From contig DDEX01000100.1 of assembly GCA_002336845.1 (NCBI GenBank), forward strand, positions 1 to 51,822: DNA of 51,822 nucleotides, given 5' to 3'. Position 1 is the first letter of the stretch. Every line of letters starts with the position of its first letter. Below are positions 16,451-24,592 of this stretch, piece after piece. Source of the DNA: Rhodobacteraceae bacterium UBA1943 (GTDB lineage Bacteria > Pseudomonadota > Alphaproteobacteria > Rhodobacterales > Rhodobacteraceae). The position numbers were made by a program, and so were the translations under genes. The notes beneath the pieces are model-generated. The model made no database searches. It saw nothing but the letters and a program-made list of their open reading frames with translations, and was not told the origin of the DNA.

Positions 16451-17218
16451 TTACCGGGTGTTTTCGTGTTCCAGCCGCTGGCGGGCAATGGTCTCGTTGC
16501 GCTCGGCACGGATCTGGTCGGTCATGGATTCGCGCACATAGTCCATATGCACCTCGACCGCCGCTCGCGTGGCGGCAGGGTTGCGCGATTGCAGACCCGC
16601 GTTTATGGCGCGGTGCTGGTCCAGCAACTGATCACGCGTGATGCGGTTCTTGAACATCATCTGGCGGTTATAAAAGACGCCGCCGCGCAGCAGGTCGTAC
16701 ATGGAGCGCATCATGTGCAGCATGACGACATTATGGCTGGCCTCGATGATCGCCATATGAAAACTGGCGTCCAGTTCGGCTTCGTCGGTCGGGTCACGCT
16801 TGAGGTGGGCAGCCTCCATCTTGGCAAAGATTGTGCCAATCACCTGCAAGTCAGTGTCCGAACCCAGACGTGCCGCGCGTTCGGCAGCCAGCCCCTCCAT
16901 ATCGCGGCGAAAGTCGATATAGTCGAACACCGCCTCGTCATGACTGGCAAAAAGCTGGACCAAGGCAGTAGAAAAGGCCGACCCAAGAACATCGCCGACG
17001 AAGATGCCAGAGTTGGGCCGACTGGTCAGCAGACCACGTTCTTGCAGGTCGGCAACCGCTTCGCGCAGGCTGGGGCGTGAGACGCCAAGTTTCTCGGACA
17101 ACTCGCGTTCCGAGGGAAGGCGCTCGCCGGGTCGCAGAATGCCACGCAAAATCAGAAGTTCGATCTGGCGAACTACGCTGTGAGACAGTTTCTCGGCTTC
17201 GATCTTGTGGAAAGGCAT
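16451..17218 (-). CDS. FadR/GntR family transcriptional regulator
   Basis: A 255-residue repressor-type protein. The N-terminal winged helix is ILRGILRPGERLPSERELSE with KLGVSRPSLREAVADLQERG as recognition helix. The C-terminal all-helical FCD domain carries metal-ligand residues in the D-x3-H pattern (ELDASFHMAIIEASHN) and the later histidines LDQHRAI and VEVHMDYV. The FCD arrangement resembles PdhR/GlcC/LldR proteins, which sense carboxylates such as pyruvate, glycolate or lactate. It is transcribed alone toward the atp terminator. A perfect 7-bp inverted repeat just before the start is the likely self-operator. Confidence 0.88.
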   Translation of the reverse strand: MPFHKIEAEKLSHSVVRQIELLILRGILRPGERLPSERELSEKLGVSRPSLREAVADLQERGLLTSRPNSGIFVGDVLGSAFSTALVQLFASHDEAVFDYIDFRRDMEGLAAERAARLGSDTDLQVIGTIFAKMEAAHLKRDPTDEAELDASFHMAIIEASHNVVMLHMMRSMYDLLRGGVFYNRQMMFKNRITRDQLLDQHRAINAGLQSRNPAATRAAVEVHMDYVRESMTDQIRAERNETIARQRLEHENTR

Positions 17219-17231
17219 GATGTTCCCCGCG

Positions 17232-17254
17232 ATTGGTCGAAGAATATGACCAAT
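17232..17254. promoter_or_regulatory. FadR-family operator candidate
   Basis: ATTGGTC at 17232-17238 and GACCAAT at 17248-17254 form a perfect inverted repeat, 13 bp upstream of the regulator start. PdhR/LldR-type sites have the same TTGGT/ACCAA half-sites but usually closer spacing. Confidence 0.6.
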
Positions 17255-17274
17255 TTTGGGGACGCTTCAATGCG

Positions 17275-17299
17275 AAAGGGCCGGGAAACCCGGCCCTTT
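17275..17299 (-). terminator. Terminator hairpin after the OmpA lipoprotein gene
   Basis: AAAGGGCCGGG at 17275-17285 and CCCGGCCCTTT at 17289-17299 form a perfect 11-bp stem with a 3-nt loop, 22 bp beyond the stop of the leftward lipoprotein gene. Confidence 0.75.
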
Positions 17300-17321
17300 G
17301 CCCAAAATTCCGGCGAATGCC

Positions 17322-17975
17322 TTACTTGTAGGGGCGGATGATGATTTCCACCCGACGGTTCTGGGCGCGGCCCGCTTCGGTGGCATTCGAGGCGACAGGC
17401 TGGGTCTTGCCCTTGCCGATGACCTGGATGCGTGAGGACGGAACACCCGAATAGGACAGGATATTGGCCACCGACGAGGCGCGGCGCTGCGACAGATCCA
17501 TGTTGTAGGCGTCCGATCCGGTGCTGTCGGTGTGGCCGACAACCTGGATGGTGCTGTTGGGGTACTTTACCAGGCTGGCCCCAACGGCCTGAACATCGCG
17601 GGTCAGGTCGGGGCGCAGGCTGGCGCTGTCGGTGGCGAACAGCACGTCTTGCGGCATGTTCACAACCAGATAGTCGCCATAGTTGGTCACGGTGATGTTT
17701 GGGTTCGACAGGCTGCCGCGCAGTTCGGCGGCTTGCCGGTCCAGATTCTGGCCAATCAGGGCCCCGGCCCCGGCCCCCAGCGCGCCACCGATCAGCGCAC
17801 CTTTCAGCTTGTCATCGTCACTGATCGCGGCACCGCCAAGCGCACCGACCAGACCGCCAATCACGGCGCCGTTCTTGGTGCGGGCGTTGGGATCGCCCGA
17901 GGTGTTCGGATCAACACAGCCAGCCAGCAGGACAACACCGGACATGGTGGCAAGAAGGGGAGTCTTGAAGCTCAT
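17322..17975 (-). CDS. OmpA-family outer-membrane lipoprotein (YiaD-like)
   Basis: A 217-residue protein. A lipoprotein signal peptide ends in LLAG-C with the lipidated Cys at residue 20. A glycine-zipper segment follows (GAVIGGLVGALGGAAISDDD and GGALGAGAGALIGQN). The C-terminal OmpA peptidoglycan-binding domain contains VVGHTDSTGSDAYNMDLSQR, the Asp and Arg that grip diaminopimelate, and AGRAQNRRVEIII at the end. It should anchor the outer membrane to peptidoglycan. GAGG precedes the ATG at 17975. Its lipidation would need Lgt, encoded at 40671-41546. Confidence 0.93.
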   Translation of the reverse strand: MSFKTPLLATMSGVVLLAGCVDPNTSGDPNARTKNGAVIGGLVGALGGAAISDDDKLKGALIGGALGAGAGALIGQNLDRQAAELRGSLSNPNITVTNYGDYLVVNMPQDVLFATDSASLRPDLTRDVQAVGASLVKYPNSTIQVVGHTDSTGSDAYNMDLSQRRASSVANILSYSGVPSSRIQVIGKGKTQPVASNATEAGRAQNRRVEIIIRPYK

Positions 17976-18081
17976 GTTACGCCTCGAAATATGACAGGGC
18001 TGATGTGCCCTCGGTCCCCTGAATAGCAGCATTTCGCCTACAGCGACAGTGACTTGCCCTTGCGGCGCAAGTTTCCGCGCA

Positions 18082-18933
18082 TCACGAAACCGGGATCGCG
18101 TCGGCCCTTGCGGCCTCCCATGCCAGAATGGCGCGCTTGACCGGCAAGCCCCAGTGATAGCCGCCAAGCCCGCCATCGCGGCGCAGTGCCCGGTGGCAGG
18201 GGATCAGGAAACTGATCGGGTTGCGCCCCACGGCGGTGCCCACGGCACGCATGGCATTAGGGTGACCCACCGCGCCCGCAATTTCGGAATAGGTGGTGAC
18301 ATGGCCTGAGGGTACGCGCATCAACGCCTCCCACACCTTGATCTGAAACGGTGCGCCGATCAGATGCAGCGGAGCGGGGCTGTCGGGATCGGCCCCAAAG
18401 GCCGCCAGCACCCAAGGGCGCAGCGCCCCGGCGTTTTCCACAAACCGCGCCTTGGGCCAGCGGCGGGTAAGATCTGCCATCGCCGCCTCAGCGCCCATCT
18501 CACCGGCAAAGCCCATGCCGCATATGCCCTTGCCGGTGCCCATCACGATGGCGGGGCCGAAGGGGCTGTCAAACCAGCCCCAGTCGATCTCCAGCCCCTC
18601 GCCACCCTTGGCATAGTCACCGGGGCTCATCGCCTCCCATCTCAGGAACAGATCATGCAGACGCCCCCCGCCCGAAAGGCCCGCCTCCAGCGAGGTTTCC
18701 AGCACCGTGAAGCGGTCCGCCAGCAGGCGGCGGGCATGGTCCAGTGTCAGGTATTGCTGATACCGCTTGGGCGAGATGCCGACCCAGGCAGAGAAAACCC
18801 GCTGGAAGTGGCTGGGCGACATGCCCATCTGTGCGGCAAGATCATCCAGCGACAGGCCTGACCCGCCCTGATCAATGATCTTCAGCGCACGGGCGATGAC
18901 GTTGTAATGATAGCTGGGCGATTGGTCGGTCAT
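18082..18933 (-). CDS. AraC-type HTH fused to methylated-DNA-protein cysteine methyltransferase
   Basis: A 283-residue protein resembling Ada without its N-terminal zinc/phosphotriester domain. Residues 10-110 hold an AraC helix-turn-helix pair (LDDLAAQMGMSPSHFQRVFS, then SLEAGLSGGGRLHDLF). The C-terminal part is an alkylguanine transferase: TYSEIAGAVGHPNAMRAVGT, then the acceptor cysteine in ISFLIPCHRAL and the closing LGGYHWGLPVKRAIL. It removes alkyl groups from O6-guanine in a suicide reaction and may regulate its own gene. The ATG at 18933 has AAGGAG upstream. Longer upstream frames overlap nth and are not coding. Confidence 0.92.
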   Translation of the reverse strand: MTDQSPSYHYNVIARALKIIDQGGSGLSLDDLAAQMGMSPSHFQRVFSAWVGISPKRYQQYLTLDHARRLLADRFTVLETSLEAGLSGGGRLHDLFLRWEAMSPGDYAKGGEGLEIDWGWFDSPFGPAIVMGTGKGICGMGFAGEMGAEAAMADLTRRWPKARFVENAGALRPWVLAAFGADPDSPAPLHLIGAPFQIKVWEALMRVPSGHVTTYSEIAGAVGHPNAMRAVGTAVGRNPISFLIPCHRALRRDGGLGGYHWGLPVKRAILAWEAARADAIPVS

Positions 18934-19041
18934 GGCGATCTCCTTGAGGGCAAAATAGGGCGCACCTGTCATTGGTGCGACCCGATTCCTGCGCGAAAGC
19001 TGTGCTTGCCCAAGGGGCGCGGCCCGGTGCATACCGCTGCC

Positions 19042-19686
19042 ATGGCACGCCAGCTTGATTATCCCGCGATGCACCGCATCTTTTCGCGTTTCCGCGAGGC
19101 GAACCCGGAGCCGAAGGGAGAGCTGGAGCATGTGAACGCCTTTACCCTGCTGGTGGCCGTCGCCCTGTCGGCGCAGGCGACCGATGCGGGGGTGAACAAG
19201 GCGACGCGCGGGCTGTTTCCCGTTGCCGATACGCCCGAAAAGATGCTGGCCTTGGGCGAAGAACGGCTGATCGAGCATATCAAGACCATCGGTCTGTTCC
19301 GCAACAAGGCCAGGAACGTCATCCGCCTTAGCCAGATGCTGATCGACAATTTTGGCGGCGAGGTGCCGTCCTCGCGCGCCGCCTTGCAATCCTTGCCCGG
19401 TGTGGGGCGGAAGACGGCGAATGTGGTTCTGAATATGTGGTTCCACCTGCCTGCGCAGGCGGTCGATACCCATATTTTCCGGCTGGGCAACCGCAGCGGC
19501 ATCGCACCGGGCAAGGACGAGGCCGTGGTCGAGCGCGCCATCGAAGATAATGTTCCCGCCGAGTTCCAGTTGCACGCTCATCACTGGATGATCCTGCACG
19601 GACGCTATATCTGCACCGCCAGAAAACCCCGCTGCGCCGATTGCATCATCGCCGCAGACTGTCAGTACGAGGAAAAGACCGCATGA
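19042..19686 (+). CDS. nth: Endonuclease III
   Basis: A 214-residue base-excision repair glycosylase and AP lyase. The helix-hairpin-helix is LQSLPGVGRKTANVVLN, with the catalytic Lys in GRKTA, and the catalytic Asp is in QAVDTHIFRL. The C-terminus has the [4Fe-4S] cluster spacing C-x6-C-x2-C-x5-C at Cys191, 198, 201 and 207. It removes oxidised pyrimidines. The ATG at 19042 gives MARQLDYPAMHRIFSRF. Its stop overlaps the next gene by ATGA. Confidence 0.95.
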   Translation: MARQLDYPAMHRIFSRFREANPEPKGELEHVNAFTLLVAVALSAQATDAGVNKATRGLFPVADTPEKMLALGEERLIEHIKTIGLFRNKARNVIRLSQMLIDNFGGEVPSSRAALQSLPGVGRKTANVVLNMWFHLPAQAVDTHIFRLGNRSGIAPGKDEAVVERAIEDNVPAEFQLHAHHWMILHGRYICTARKPRCADCIIAADCQYEEKTA

Positions 19687-20666
19687 AGCGTTATCAGGTT
19701 GTGGGCATCGGCAACGCCATCGTCGATGTGTTCTCGTCCGCCGACGACAGCTTTCTGGAGCTGATGGGGATCGAGAAGGGCATCATGCAACTGGTCGAGC
19801 GTGAGCGGGGTGAGCTGCTTTATGCCGCGATGAAAGACCGTGTGCAGGCGCCGGGCGGGTCGGTTGCCAATACGCTGGCGGGTCTGGGCAATCTGGGCCT
19901 GACCACCGCCTTTATCGGGCGGGTGCATGATGACGCGTTGGGCCGGTTCTATGCCCGCACCATGGCCGATGAGGGCACCGATTTCGTCAATCCGCCGGTG
20001 CCGGGCGGGGAATTGCCGACCTCTCGCTCCATGATCTTTGTCGCACCCGATGGCGAGCGGTCGATGAACACCTATCTGGGGATTTCGTCCGAGCTGGGGC
20101 CGGAGGATGTATCCGACGACGTGGCGGGCCGGGCCGAGGTGTTGTTTCTTGAGGGCTACCTTTACGACAAACCCAAGGGCAAACAGGCGTTTGAACGGGC
20201 GGCCAAGCTGTGCCAGCAGGGCGGCGGCAAGGCGGGCATCGCGCTGTCTGATCCGTTCTGCGTGGACCGTCACCGCGACGGGTTCCGCCATCTGGTGCGG
20301 GAACTGGATTATGTGATCGGCAACGAACACGAATGGTCCAGCCTTTATCAATGCGATCTGGATCAGGCCCTGAAACAGGCGGTGGCCGATTGCGGGCTGG
20401 TGGTCTGCACCCGTTCTGGCGATGAGGTCGTCCTGATGATGGGCGAAGAACGGGCCGTGGTTCCGGTGCGCCGCGTGGTGCCGGTCGATGCCACCGGCGC
20501 GGGCGACCAGTTCGCCGCCGGTTTCCTTTATGGCATGGCGACGGGACAGACGCTGGCCACATCGGGCCGGATGGGGTGTGTTGCCGCGGCTGAGGTCATC
20601 AGTCATTTCGGCGCCCGGCCCGAGGCGGACCTGAAGGCCTTGTTCCGCAAGGAAGGGCTGATCTAG
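19683..20666 (+). CDS. PfkB-family kinase, adenosine kinase type
   Basis: A 327-residue sugar or nucleoside kinase. The N-terminal substrate motif is QAPGGSVANTLAGLGNLG (about residues 55-72). The C-terminal ATP and catalytic motif is VDATGAGDQFAAGFLYG near residue 268, with Asp as the base. The opening VVGIGNAIVDVFS and overall length match the alphaproteobacterial adenosine kinase group. It would phosphorylate adenosine (or a ribonucleoside) in salvage, in keeping with the adenine deaminase in this window, but a sugar substrate is possible. It overlaps nth by 4 bp. The stop lies 2 bp from that of the convergent secreted unknown. Confidence 0.85.
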   Translation: MKRYQVVGIGNAIVDVFSSADDSFLELMGIEKGIMQLVERERGELLYAAMKDRVQAPGGSVANTLAGLGNLGLTTAFIGRVHDDALGRFYARTMADEGTDFVNPPVPGGELPTSRSMIFVAPDGERSMNTYLGISSELGPEDVSDDVAGRAEVLFLEGYLYDKPKGKQAFERAAKLCQQGGGKAGIALSDPFCVDRHRDGFRHLVRELDYVIGNEHEWSSLYQCDLDQALKQAVADCGLVVCTRSGDEVVLMMGEERAVVPVRRVVPVDATGAGDQFAAGFLYGMATGQTLATSGRMGCVAAAEVISHFGARPEADLKALFRKEGLI

Positions 20667-20668
20667 GG

Positions 20669-21349
20669 CTAAAGGTCGGGCAGAGTGCCAGTGCTGGCTG
20701 TCATTTCATAGATATCGCCCTTGCGGCTATAGGTCTGGCGAAACTGGCTGGTGCCGGTGAACTCGACCTCGAACGACTGATCCTTGACGATGTTGACGAT
20801 CTTGCCTTCGATCTCCTGCGGTTTTGCGCCGGTGTCTCCCGCAGAGCCGTCGCTGTAGGAGGACCGGAAGATCACCAGGGGCTGCGGTCCTTTCGGCGTC
20901 AGTTCGACAAGTTGGATATATTCGCTGAAATAGCCCTGATTGCCCTCGAGCGTGCGGGCAATCACCACAGGCCAGCGCGTCAGCGTCTCATCCACCTCCC
21001 AGCTTGGCGGATTGCCCATCGTGCCACCGCCGATCGCATCAGGCCAACTGCCCGTGACGCGAAAGCCGTGGCCCTCTGCCACCAGATAATGCACCCCCAG
21101 AGCCCCGAAGGTCAGTGGCGAAGGCATGTCGGCCGCGCCGGGGCTGAGCAGCACCAGACCGAAGGGCGCCGAAATCAGGGCGCCGGGGGTGAAATGCAGC
21201 ACGGTGCCGTCTTCGGTTTCAACCTCGGGGCCGCTGGCACCAAAGGCCGCAAGAAACGCATCGGCAAGTTGCGGTTCCGCCTCTCCGGCCCCGCCCAGCA
21301 GCAGAACCAGTGCCGAAGCCGCTGCCCATTGTTTAATGCCGTATGCCAT
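20669..21349 (-). CDS. Secreted protein of unknown function
   Basis: A 226-residue protein that I do not recognise. The first 25 residues form a signal peptide (MAYGIKQWAAASALVLLLGG then AGEAEP). The mature part is soluble, with several short beta-rich stretches (FRVTGSWPDAIGGGTMGN, PLVIFRSSYSDGSAG) and a C-terminal strand pair (KIVNIVKDQSFEVEFTG, RKGDIYEMTASTG). There are no cysteines and no obvious catalytic motif. AGAGGGG precedes the ATG at 21349. Homologous upstream starts exist (21361) but the chosen one gives the best signal peptide. It is convergent with the PfkB kinase. Confidence 0.7.
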   Translation of the reverse strand: MAYGIKQWAAASALVLLLGGAGEAEPQLADAFLAAFGASGPEVETEDGTVLHFTPGALISAPFGLVLLSPGAADMPSPLTFGALGVHYLVAEGHGFRVTGSWPDAIGGGTMGNPPSWEVDETLTRWPVVIARTLEGNQGYFSEYIQLVELTPKGPQPLVIFRSSYSDGSAGDTGAKPQEIEGKIVNIVKDQSFEVEFTGTSQFRQTYSRKGDIYEMTASTGTLPDL

Positions 21350-21496
21350 TTGCCCCTCTTGCATTCTGCCCCGCATCTGCCTGTGGCCCTGTCGGTGGGT
21401 GGTTGTCACCATCGCGCGGCGCACTGGTGCATCACTTCGGCTTGAGCTTGCCGCCCCCGCTGCCCATTCTGGCGCAAAGAAATGCAAAGGGCCGTC

Positions 21497-21925
21497 ATGT
21501 TGCGTAGGCTGTTCCTTCTTTCCGCGCTGGCGCTGACCGGATCGCCTGCATTTGCCGATCCGGCGGCGCTGGCCGAGTTCAAGGCGCTGTTCGCCGCGGA
21601 TGGCGTTCTGCAACTGTGGGGGCAGGACGACAAAGGCTATTCCGGTGGCTGGGTATGCCCCGATTTTGCGGTGGCGCGCACGGTGGTGGCTTTGCTGCAA
21701 CCCGGCGATGACCCAAAGGCCAAGGATCTTGCCTTTGCCCGGATTCGCACCAAGGCGGGCTGTAGCGCCGCGAAGGGGCAATTTCAGGTGACTGACGCCG
21801 CCTCTGACCTTGCGATGGTCAACTGGGGATATGAGGCGGAAGATGCCTGGCAGGCGCTGCAAGCCACCGACAGCGCCGGTCGGGTGGTTGGTCTGGTGTT
21901 CAACGCCAGCCCCTATGCCCCCTGA
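21497..21925 (+). CDS. Small secreted protein of unknown function
   Basis: A 142-residue protein with a signal peptide (MLRRLFLLSALALTGSPAFA) cut before DPAALAEF. The mature 120 residues contain two cysteines (GGWVCPDF and KAGCSAAKG) that could form a disulfide in the periplasm. The rest is an alpha/beta mix without a motif I know. The start at 21497 has AAAGGG 6 nt upstream and gives a textbook n-region (MLRR); ATG 21482 is an in-frame alternative. It is divergent from the neighbouring secreted unknown, with 147 bp between them. Confidence 0.65.
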   Translation: MLRRLFLLSALALTGSPAFADPAALAEFKALFAADGVLQLWGQDDKGYSGGWVCPDFAVARTVVALLQPGDDPKAKDLAFARIRTKAGCSAAKGQFQVTDAASDLAMVNWGYEAEDAWQALQATDSAGRVVGLVFNASPYAP

Positions 21926-22037
21926 AACGCTGCGTCGGGCCGCTTTTGCGCCCCCTGGCTGTCGGCGGCGGGCTAGACCCCGTGCGCCCCGGCCCTAGCC
22001 TGTGCCCAAATCCCTCTGACCGCAGGCGCATGTTCCA

Positions 22038-23375
22038 ATGACCTCTTCCAACCGCTCTGGCAGCTATGGCATCCAGAATCTGCCGCGCATTTCGCACGGG
22101 CAGGGCAGCTATCTTTATGACGTTACGGGCAAAAGGTATCTGGATGGTTCCGGCGGCCCGGCCGTCTATTGCCTTGGCCATGCCCACCCCGAAGTGACCG
22201 AGGCGGTCAAGGCCCAGATGGACCGCATCGCCCATGCCTATCGCTATCTGTTCACCTCTGATGCCGCCGATGAATTGGCAGAGATCATGGCGCGCAACAC
22301 CGGCCTGCCGCATTCGGTGATGGTTTCCTCGGGGTCCGAGGCGGTGGAAAGTTGCCTGAAGATCGCGCTGCAATACCAGACGGCGATTGGCCAGAAATCG
22401 CGCCGCCGCTTTATCGCGCGCCGCCGGTCCTGGCATGGCAACACGCTGGGCGCGCTGTCGGTGTCCGAGTTCAAATCGCGCCGCGATGCGTTTGAGGGCA
22501 GCCTGTTGGATGTTTCGCACCTGTCGCCCGCCAACACCTACCGGATGCCCGAAGGCATCGCGGATGAGGCGGCGCTGGTGGCGTATCTTGCGGCGGAGCT
22601 GGAGGAGGAAATTCTGCGGGTCGGGCCGGACAAGGTGGCCGCCTTCATCTTTGAGCCCGTCGTGGGGGCTGCGGGCGGCGTGGTGCCCGCGCCCAAGGGC
22701 TATGCCAAGGCCATGCAGGCCGTGTGCCAGCGCCACGGTGTTCTGGTGATCGGCGATGAGGTGATGTGCGGATCGGGCCGCACCGGCACATGGATGGCGC
22801 TGGATCAGGATGGCATCACGCCCGACATCCTGTCGGTCGCCAAGGGGCTGGCGGCAGGCTATGTGCCCTTGGGCGCGGCACTTTACTCGGCCAAGGTCGG
22901 GGACGCGCTGACAGCGGCCCATGGCGCGGTGATGACCGGCCACACCTTTACCGGCCATACCGCCGCCTGTGCCGCGGGCGTTGCCGTGCAGCGCGTGGTG
23001 GAACGTGATGGCCTGCTGGCGCATGTGAGGGCGCGGGGCGAAACCCTGCGCGCCGAACTCGCCCGCGCCTTGACCGATGTGCCAGAGGTGGGCGACATCC
23101 GGGGCAGGGGGTATTTCAAGGGGCTGGAGATTGTGCGCGATCCGGTGGCGAAAATACCCTTCGCGCCCGAGTTGAAGGTTCACGCCGAAATTGGCCGCAT
23201 CGCCTTTGACCATGGGCTGATCTGCTATCCCTGCACCGGCAATGTCGATGGTGTGGCGGGTGACACCGTTATTCTTGCCCCGCCTTACAACGCCAGCGAG
23301 GAGGAATTGGCCGAACTGATCGGCACCCTGACGCTGGCGATCAAGGCGGCGGTGCACGCGGCGAAGGCGGCATAG
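22038..23375 (+). CDS. Class III PLP-dependent aminotransferase
   Basis: A 445-residue fold-type I enzyme. The PLP phosphate site is VSSGSEAVESCLKIALQ. The aromatic stacking region is RRSWHGNTLGALSVS, the PLP-nitrogen Asp is in VLVIGDEVMCGSGRTG, and the Schiff-base Lys is in ILSVAKGLAAGYVPLGA near residue 268. It belongs to the omega-aminotransferase group (aspartate aminotransferase family protein in databases), moving amino groups from omega-amines or amino acids. The substrate is not predictable. It stands alone, followed by repeat-like DNA. Confidence 0.9.
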   Translation: MTSSNRSGSYGIQNLPRISHGQGSYLYDVTGKRYLDGSGGPAVYCLGHAHPEVTEAVKAQMDRIAHAYRYLFTSDAADELAEIMARNTGLPHSVMVSSGSEAVESCLKIALQYQTAIGQKSRRRFIARRRSWHGNTLGALSVSEFKSRRDAFEGSLLDVSHLSPANTYRMPEGIADEAALVAYLAAELEEEILRVGPDKVAAFIFEPVVGAAGGVVPAPKGYAKAMQAVCQRHGVLVIGDEVMCGSGRTGTWMALDQDGITPDILSVAKGLAAGYVPLGAALYSAKVGDALTAAHGAVMTGHTFTGHTAACAAGVAVQRVVERDGLLAHVRARGETLRAELARALTDVPEVGDIRGRGYFKGLEIVRDPVAKIPFAPELKVHAEIGRIAFDHGLICYPCTGNVDGVAGDTVILAPPYNASEEELAELIGTLTLAIKAAVHAAKAA

Positions 23376-23521
23376 CCCTCCACCCTAGCCTTCCCAGTCG
23401 AGAGGGGAGGGAGCCGCGATATGACGTAGGGTTATATCGGTTTGCACCGGGCAGCGGCGGCTTGGCAAAAGTTGCCCCCTTTCCCCTCGTGGGGGAGGGA
23501 TGGGGCTGGCAGGCCGCCCGC
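23376..23521. repeat. Intergenic region with a degenerate copy of the G/C palindrome family
   Basis: The stretch 23480-23508 (CCCCTTTCCCCTCGTGGGGG, then AGGGATGGGGCTGG) resembles the arm of the perfect inverted repeat at 28712-28827. A second purine-rich piece, GAGAGGGGAGGGAG, lies at 23400-23413. It separates two convergent genes and has no coding content. Confidence 0.4.
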
Positions 23522-24592
23522 TCACCCCTGCGCGAACAGATTCCGCAGCCGATCCCGGTCGATCCCCGGCACCACCACGCCCGCCGGTTTCACCGCCACC
23601 ACATCCTCGCCCGCGACGATGGCATTGACCACCGCCTCTTCCACCGCCTCGACGGCGGCCAGATAGATCGGATCCAGCAGTTCGTTGTTCATTTCGACCC
23701 GGCGGATCAGCGGTTCCGCCTCTTGCGGCATCGGGCCGGGGTTTGCGGTGGAGAATGCCAGGAAAATATCGCCCGAACTGTTGCCGCCCGGCGTGCCGCC
23801 CCGGCCCACGCCCACTCCCGCCCGCCGCGCCAGATGGCGCAGAGCAGTGCGCGACAGGGGCGCATCGGTGGCGATCACCACGATGATCGACCCCTGCTCC
23901 TTCCGCCGGAATGCCCCCTCGGGTATCAGGGCCCCCACCGGCTTGCCCAAGACCTGAAACCACGCCCGCTGGCCATGGTTGGCCTGAACCAGCGCGCCGA
24001 CAGTATAGCCCGCACCGCCCACCGCGACCTGACGCGAGGCGGTTCCAGTGCCTGCCTTGAACTCATAGGCGATCATGCCGTTGCCGCCGCCGGTCGAGCC
24101 TTCGGCCACCGGGCCGCCCTGCGCCGCGCGGATCGCCTCAATTGCGTGATCCGGCGTCACATGCAGCGCGTTGATGTCGTTCAGCACGCCGTCATAGGTT
24201 TCGGCCACGACAGGCATCGCCCAGGCGTGGGTATCGGCGAAGTGTTCGGCATAGTTTTCCATCATCCAGCGCACGGCGCCATGATGCGCGGCACCGATGC
24301 CATGGGTGTTGGTGATCAAGACCGGCCCGATGAAGTATCCCGCATCGTCAATCCAGTGGGTGCCCGTCATCTCGCCATTGCCGTTCAGCACGGCATGGCC
24401 GGCCCAGACCGGCTGCGGCCGCCCATGGTCGGGGCGGGGCAGGATGGCGGTTACTCCGGTGCGCATTTTCCGTGCCGGATCGGTCAGGGTGCAGAATCCC
24501 ACCCGCACGCCTGCGACATCGGTGATGGCATTCAGCGGGCCGGGTTGGCCGGGAAAGGGCAGGCCAAGGTCACGCGCACGGGGCTTGGTCAT
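23522..24592 (-). CDS. P1-family (DmpA-like) peptidase
   Basis: A 356-residue N-terminal-nucleophile hydrolase. The autocleavage and nucleophile region is TPGGNSSGDIFLAFSTANPG, in which a Gly-Asn-Ser-Ser turn exposes the catalytic Ser. The DmpA core also shows ITDVAGVRVGFCTL near the start, NGNGEMTGTHWIDDAG, and VAEGSTGGGNGMIAYEFKAG. Relatives are D-aminopeptidases and beta-aminopeptidases that release N-terminal residues from small peptides. The gene is the last of a three-gene operon (LysR, EamA exporter, peptidase) with 4-bp overlaps, which hints at processing plus export of a small peptide or amino acid derivative. Confidence 0.9.
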   Translation of the reverse strand: MTKPRARDLGLPFPGQPGPLNAITDVAGVRVGFCTLTDPARKMRTGVTAILPRPDHGRPQPVWAGHAVLNGNGEMTGTHWIDDAGYFIGPVLITNTHGIGAAHHGAVRWMMENYAEHFADTHAWAMPVVAETYDGVLNDINALHVTPDHAIEAIRAAQGGPVAEGSTGGGNGMIAYEFKAGTGTASRQVAVGGAGYTVGALVQANHGQRAWFQVLGKPVGALIPEGAFRRKEQGSIIVVIATDAPLSRTALRHLARRAGVGVGRGGTPGGNSSGDIFLAFSTANPGPMPQEAEPLIRRVEMNNELLDPIYLAAVEAVEEAVVNAIVAGEDVVAVKPAGVVVPGIDRDRLRNLFAQG

